Source of the DNA: Kibdelosporangium banguiense
GTDB taxonomy: Bacteria > Actinomycetota > Actinomycetes > Mycobacteriales > Pseudonocardiaceae
Assembly: GCF_017876405.1 (NCBI RefSeq)
Contig: NZ_JAGINW010000001.1
Coordinates: 11,421,203-11,485,202 of the forward strand
Length of the DNA: 64,000 nucleotides
Reading direction: 5' to 3'
A program made the translations under genes and the position numbers. Of the stretch, positions 60,249 through 64,000 are shown piece after piece; position 1 is the first letter of the stretch; every line of letters begins with the position of its first letter. The notes below the pieces were generated by a model. The model did not search any database and had not been told where the DNA came from. It was given only the letters and a program-made list of their open reading frames with translations.

Positions 60249-60955
60249 GCGGGATTCCCTCCATCCGGAGTCGGTGGGCCTGAGGAGGTGGAATAAGGCT
60301 CCACCGGTATGTGCGTGGTACACGCGGCGTCGCCACGTGCGATGGTCGCCAGCCGCTGTACGTGGGTGCCGAGCAGGTCGGCGAACGCCGCCGTCTCGAC
60401 CTCGCACAGCTGGGGGAACTCCGCCGCGACATGCGCCACCGGACAGTGGTGCTGGCACAGCTGTTCCCCCGCCCCGACTTTGCGAGTCGAGGCAGCGTAG
60501 CCCTCTCTGCTCAACGCGGCGGCGAGAGCCTCCGCCTTTTCAAGCGGAGTGTCAGCCGAGGTCACGGCGGTGCGGTGGGGATCGACGAGAGTCTTGATCC
60601 GTCGCTCCGCGAAGGCCTTCACGGCCTCCTCCCCGCCGGTCTCGGCCAGGAACCTGATAGCAGCGACCGCCAGGTCGTCGTAGGCATGACCGAACCGCGC
60701 CCGCCCCGCCTCGGTCAGCAGGAAAAGCTTGGCCGGCCGGCCACGCCCCCGGGTCTTACCCTGCGGAGCGTCCCGGGTGCACGCCTGGTTGTCGGCGAGC
60801 AACGCGTCCAGATGCCTACGCACAGCCGGTCCGCTCAGCTCAAGTTGCTCAGCGATCGCCACCGCGCTGACCGGTCCCTGCTCAAGCAACAGCCGGGCGA
60901 CAGCAAGCCTCGTGCTGCCGTCCACCGCCTGTTGAGCAGGCCCGATCTTTTTCAC
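60245..60955 (-). CDS. sufR: SufR iron-sulfur-sensing repressor
   Basis: A 236-aa DeoR/ArsR-like regulator with a winged helix (VSAVAIAEQLELSGPAVRRH) and Cys ligands in LCQHHCPVAHVAAEFPQLCE, the SufR cluster motif. It starts with GTG at 60955 and is the first gene of the suf operon, so it autoregulates the operon through its Fe-S cluster. Confidence 0.93.
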   Translation of the reverse strand: MKKIGPAQQAVDGSTRLAVARLLLEQGPVSAVAIAEQLELSGPAVRRHLDALLADNQACTRDAPQGKTRGRGRPAKLFLLTEAGRARFGHAYDDLAVAAIRFLAETGGEEAVKAFAERRIKTLVDPHRTAVTSADTPLEKAEALAAALSREGYAASTRKVGAGEQLCQHHCPVAHVAAEFPQLCEVETAAFADLLGTHVQRLATIARGDAACTTHIPVEPYSTSSGPPTPDGGNPA

Positions 60956-61262
60956 AACATTGATGTTACCTAATTGCCCGCACCCTGCTCAACGAGGGTC
61001 AACAGTGACCCAGGTCATGTTTGGACACCCTCGCCACCTTCTCCGAACGCCTCGAGCCAGGGCCGCGAACACGCCATCCGACCCAAGAGCCGCCTTGTCG
61101 ATCACGCGCGGACGGACCCGCCACGCGAAGGCGAACGGCGAATGTGATCCGCGTCACATTCGACAACATGGATCACACTGTGACGTCCATCACAGTAGGC
61201 GCAGGAATTGCGTGAAGAATGGGACCGCCCTACGCGGTACCAATTCACGAGGGGAATTCGTG
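60956..61262. other. Divergent intergenic region, sufR to FG-GAP gene
   Basis: 307 bp between sufR and the secreted FG-GAP-like gene. It must contain the sufR promoter and the promoter of the FG-GAP gene. It holds two perfect TGTGA-N6-TCACA boxes (61143-61158, 61179-61194) and a weaker third (AGTGA-N6-TCATG, 61004-61019). No clear SufR operator palindrome was found. Confidence 0.7.
61143..61194. promoter_or_regulatory. Two perfect CRP-type boxes
   Basis: TGTGATCCGCGTCACA (61143-61158) and TGTGACGTCCATCACA (61179-61194) are both perfect TGTGA-N6-TCACA sites, 36 bp apart centre to centre, in front of the FG-GAP gene start at 61263. They fit the recognition sequence of the cAMP receptor protein/GlxR family in actinobacteria. 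Confidence 0.82.
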
Positions 61263-61883
61263 ATGAAGACTGTCATTGCCCTGTTCGGACTTACCGGGCT
61301 TCTCGCGTTCGGCACACCGGCGTACGCCACGCAGCCTGGCGTGGTCGCCCGGCCCGACCTCAACGGTGACGGGCGGGCAGATCTTGTGGCCGCCGAGGTC
61401 GACGGCAGCAACCCCAACGAGCAGGTGCTTACCGCCACCGTGCGGGGCCGGACATACTCCGCCCGGCTGCCTGTCGACCCCTACTACGGCGTCCAGCCGT
61501 TACGGGTGACGGACGTCAACAATGATGGCAGAGAAGAAGTCGCCGCCATCGAGGTCATTGGAGCCAGCACCGAATTCTCCTCGCTCTGGGGGCTCACGGG
61601 CGGCCGGTTGCGAGCTGTGCGGAAAACCGACGGGACACGGCTGTACTTGATCGAAGGCGGCAGCGTCCGCGAGATCAACCGTTATGGCTGCGAGTCAGTC
61701 GGCAAACGCAGACAATTGGTCGTCGTGAATGCCCAGCTGACCAATGAGACCACAATGGTCTATTCCGGCGAGCGGATCAGATATTCCGTTCGCAATGGTG
61801 TCGCCGTCGAGACCGCCCGCACGCCTGCGGCCGGGACGTCCGACGCCGCGGTGTTCCAGGTGGATCCCGCCGCCTGTGGCTGA
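61263..61883 (+). CDS. Secreted FG-GAP/VCBS-like repeat protein
   Basis: A 206-aa exported protein. The signal peptide is MKTVIALFGLTGLLAFG (cut near PAYA). Two Ca-binding-type loops follow: RPDLNGDGRADLVAAEV and VTDVNNDGREEVAAIEV, as in FG-GAP/VCBS repeats. The role of the C-terminal half is unknown. The ATG at 61263 has GAGGGG upstream; an in-frame start at 60960 would lie in the regulatory region. Two CRP-type boxes stand upstream, and a strong terminator follows. Confidence 0.82.
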   Translation: MKTVIALFGLTGLLAFGTPAYATQPGVVARPDLNGDGRADLVAAEVDGSNPNEQVLTATVRGRTYSARLPVDPYYGVQPLRVTDVNNDGREEVAAIEVIGASTEFSSLWGLTGGRLRAVRKTDGTRLYLIEGGSVREINRYGCESVGKRRQLVVVNAQLTNETTMVYSGERIRYSVRNGVAVETARTPAAGTSDAAVFQVDPAACG

Positions 61884-61897
61884 ATGCGCGAGGACGT

Positions 61898-61939
61898 GCC
61901 CACCGCCCGCTCCCAAGCCGGCCGGAGCGGGCGGTGGGC
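61898..61939 (+). terminator. 16-bp hairpin terminator
   Basis: GCCCACCGCCCGCTCC (61898-61913) and GGAGCGGGCGGTGGGC (61924-61939) form a perfect 16-base-pair stem with a 10-base loop, 14 bases after the FG-GAP gene stop. A long U-run is absent. Confidence 0.85.
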
Positions 61940-62066
61940 TTGCCGGTCTCAAGGGCGAACAGCCGTTCAGGTCAAGGGCTGATTCCCGCCGGCCCGCGCA
62001 GCCGGCCCAGCCCAAGATTGCCGGAGTCCTGGCCCCTCAGCCGGGGCCGGTCGATACGCTTCGGAC

Positions 62067-63701
62067 GTGGTGGTGAGCGATCCTGTGCCGGTCAATGTCG
62101 CGGTACCGGCTGTCGTGAAGCAGCCCCCGCCGCTGAACGACGACGACTGCCGCCGGCTGGATCTGATCCGGCGGTTCGGCACGATGGGCTCGCTGCTGCT
62201 GGCGTTCGGCGCGCTCGGCGCCGGCGCCTCGCCGGTCTACAACCCGTTGCCGAGCGTTCCCGTGCTCGGCCTGTTCGCCCGCATGCTCGGTGTCTCGCTG
62301 GCGCTGGCGCTGCTGGGCATGGGCATGATCATCAGCAGCTGGCTGCTGCTCGGCCGGTTCGCGCACCCAGGCAGGCCGCGGCTGATCAGCCGGGCCCAGC
62401 TCAACCGGACGCTGCTGATGTGGGGCACGCCGCTGATCTTCGTCATGCCGCTGTTCAGCAAGGACGTCTACAGCTACCTCGCGCAGAGCTCGATCGTGTC
62501 GCGCGGGCTCGACCCGTACGAACTGGGGCCCGGCCAGGCACTCGGCCAGGACGACCCGCTGGTACGCGGTGTGTCCAACATGTGGCGTGACACGCCCGCG
62601 CCGTACGGCCCGCTCTTCCTTTACCTGGGGCATCTGCTCAACTCCGTGACCGGGAACCACGTGATCACGGGCGTGCTCATGCAGCGCCTGCTGGCCATCG
62701 CGGGCATCGCGCTGTTCGTCTGGGCGCTGCCGCGGCTGGCGCGCAGGTTCGGTGTGCAGCCGGTGACCGCGTTGTGGTTCGGCGCCGCGAACCCGTTGGT
62801 GCTGTTCCACCTGGTCGCGGGCGTGCACAACGAGGCACTGGCGATCGGCCTGATGATGGCCGGCTTCGAGATCGCCCTGCGCTACCTGCCACGGCCTGGG
62901 GATCCACCGCTGGCATCGCTACGCAAGGAATGGACCTTCGTCCTGCTCGGCGTCGCGGTGATCACGCTCGGCGCGGCGGTGAAACTGCCCGCGCTGGTGG
63001 CGGCTGCTTTCGTCGGCGTCACGGTGACCCGCAGATGGGGCGGTGGGATACCCCGGTTCTTCGCCGTCGGCTTCCTTTTTGTGGCCACGGCAGGCGTGAC
63101 GATGGCGATCGCCTGCTTCGGCACCGGCCTGGGCTTCGGCTGGGTGGGCGCGCTGGACACGCCGAGCCTGGTGCGCAGCTGGATGTCGCCGATCTCCGAG
63201 CTGGGCAACCTGGGCGGCATCCTGGGCATAACGCTGGGCCTGGGCAACCACACCACAGCCGTGCTGGAGATCTTCACCCTGCTCGGCTACGTCACCGCGG
63301 CCCTGATCACGGTCAAACTGCTGTGGGACAGCCTGAGCGGGCGGCGCAGCGTGATGACCGGCCTGGGCGCGTCCCTGGCCGCGTGGCTGATCCTGCACCC
63401 GGCGATGCAGCCCTGGTACCTGCTGTTCCCGGCGATCCCGCTGGCCGCGTCGCTCGCGGGCACCAAGCGGTTCCGCAACCTGGCCACGCTGGGCTGCGCG
63501 GTCGCGGCCGTCCTGCTGCCGCCCACCGGAAGCACGTTCACCGGCCGGACGTACGTGCTGGTGTTCGCCTACATCGCGGCCATCGTGGTGCTGCTGGTGA
63601 TGCTGTTCTTCTTGAACCGCAAGGTGCCGATCCTGCCGCGCAAGGTGACCGGCGTCGCTCCTACCCAGGGGCCTGGGGACATCACGACGAGCAACCCCTA
63701 G
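62067..63701 (+). CDS. mptB: MptB alpha-1,6-mannosyltransferase
   Basis: A 544-aa polyprenol-phosphomannose-dependent mannosyltransferase of the GT-C class, with about 13 membrane helices. The catalytic loop has FSKDVYSYLAQSSIVSRGLD (Lys-Asp pair) after the first helices, then DTPAPYGPLFLYLG and NPLVLFHLVAGVHNEALAIG. It builds the mannan core of lipoglycans in actinobacteria. The GTG start at 62067 precedes the basic, soluble N-terminus. In this family's usual neighbourhood it is followed by an ABC transporter, as here. Confidence 0.9.
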   Translation: MVVSDPVPVNVAVPAVVKQPPPLNDDDCRRLDLIRRFGTMGSLLLAFGALGAGASPVYNPLPSVPVLGLFARMLGVSLALALLGMGMIISSWLLLGRFAHPGRPRLISRAQLNRTLLMWGTPLIFVMPLFSKDVYSYLAQSSIVSRGLDPYELGPGQALGQDDPLVRGVSNMWRDTPAPYGPLFLYLGHLLNSVTGNHVITGVLMQRLLAIAGIALFVWALPRLARRFGVQPVTALWFGAANPLVLFHLVAGVHNEALAIGLMMAGFEIALRYLPRPGDPPLASLRKEWTFVLLGVAVITLGAAVKLPALVAAAFVGVTVTRRWGGGIPRFFAVGFLFVATAGVTMAIACFGTGLGFGWVGALDTPSLVRSWMSPISELGNLGGILGITLGLGNHTTAVLEIFTLLGYVTAALITVKLLWDSLSGRRSVMTGLGASLAAWLILHPAMQPWYLLFPAIPLAASLAGTKRFRNLATLGCAVAAVLLPPTGSTFTGRTYVLVFAYIAAIVVLLVMLFFLNRKVPILPRKVTGVAPTQGPGDITTSNP

Positions 63702-63712
63702 GCTCTGCGGAT

Positions 63713-64000
63713 GTGAGCGCGTCCGAAACCCGTCCTGCCGTCGAGGTGTCCGGACTGGTCAAGCGCTACGGCTCGACGACCGCGGTCGACGGCCTCGAGC
63801 TGCGGCTGATGCACGGCAACGTGCTCGCGTTGCTGGGTCCGAACGGCGCGGGCAAGACCACCACGGTCGAGGTCTGTGAAGGCTTCCTGAAAGCCGACGC
63901 GGGCCGGATCCGGGTCCTGGGCCTCGATCCGCATTCCGACGGCGACAAGCTGCGGCCCCGGATCGGCGTGATGCCCCAGGGTGGCGGCGCGTACCCGGGC
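63713..64000 (+). CDS. ABC transporter ATP-binding protein, 5' part
   Basis: The first 96 codons of an ABC ATPase: VSGLVKRYGSTTAVDGLELR, then Walker A LLGPNGAGKTTTVEVCEGFL and the start of the Q-loop region (RIGVMPQGGGAYPG). The rest is off-window. It starts with GTG 11 bases after mptB. It is likely to pair with a membrane permease downstream. Confidence 0.88.
   Translation, partial: MSASETRPAVEVSGLVKRYGSTTAVDGLELRLMHGNVLALLGPNGAGKTTTVEVCEGFLKADAGRIRVLGLDPHSDGDKLRPRIGVMPQGGGAYPG

Noticed and set aside
61021..61262. Longer N-terminus for the FG-GAP protein
   Set aside because: It would put coding sequence over two perfect CRP-type boxes and remove the signal peptide from the start.

Overview
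The window is high-GC actinobacterial DNA, most likely from a filamentous member of the Pseudonocardiaceae or a close relative (inference). Signs of this are an EspG-type ESX secretion chaperone, a sufR-B-D-Rieske-C-S-U-sufT operon, a MptB lipoglycan mannosyltransferase next to sufR, a DUF5753/DUF397 regulator pair, many TetR-enzyme pairs, and frequent GTG/TTG starts. I see no rRNA, tRNA, CRISPR array, insertion sequence or origin.

Layout. 1-1975: start of a small membrane-protein gene, then a LytTR response regulator and a LytS-like kinase (minus strand). 2105-4600: an AspRS-type synthetase under a T-box leader with a GAC specifier, then CorA. 4605-10709: a DUF11 surface protein, a DUF4239 protein, a glycosyltransferase and a Tat-exported PHP-domain protein. 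10743-14895: proline catabolism (putB, pruA) with a divergent PucR-type regulator. 14882-19901: five tightly packed minus-strand genes, namely sulfotransferase, SDR, DegT aminotransferase, an HK97-fold (encapsulin-like) shell protein and an MFS exporter. This looks like a natural-product operon built round a protein nanocompartment and is the most unusual locus here. 20021-21651: TetR and alpha/beta hydrolase. 21789-27832: a 1738-aa caspase/STAND-ATPase/WD40 protein translationally coupled to a lipase-like hydrolase, probably a conflict or cell-death system.

27846-35743: exported subtilase, EspG, two serine hydrolases, a HTH/Clp-N pair and a TetR whose apparent operator occurs three times, linking it to a hydrolase gene 1 kb away. 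35857-40694: DUF5753/DUF397 pair (the second gene is only 57 codons), stress protein, hydrolase, and TetR/NmrA genes with paired operators. 40848-43198: P450 plus FAD reductase. 43476-47266: a small acidic peptide gene, a fused two-domain 2-oxoacid dehydrogenase E1, flotillin and a small NfeD-like protein. 47364-50348: a redox operon (flavoprotein, 2Fe-2S reductase, PPOX protein) and its TetR. 50430-52976: an NB-ARC/TPR STAND protein. 52988-53825: a small unknown protein and a Mug-type glycosylase. 53836-60955: the SUF operon, carrying an inserted Uma2 endonuclease. 61143-64000: a secreted FG-GAP-like protein behind two perfect TGTGA-N6-TCACA boxes, mptB, and the start of an ABC transporter gene.

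All calls come from reading the sequence. No database search was run.
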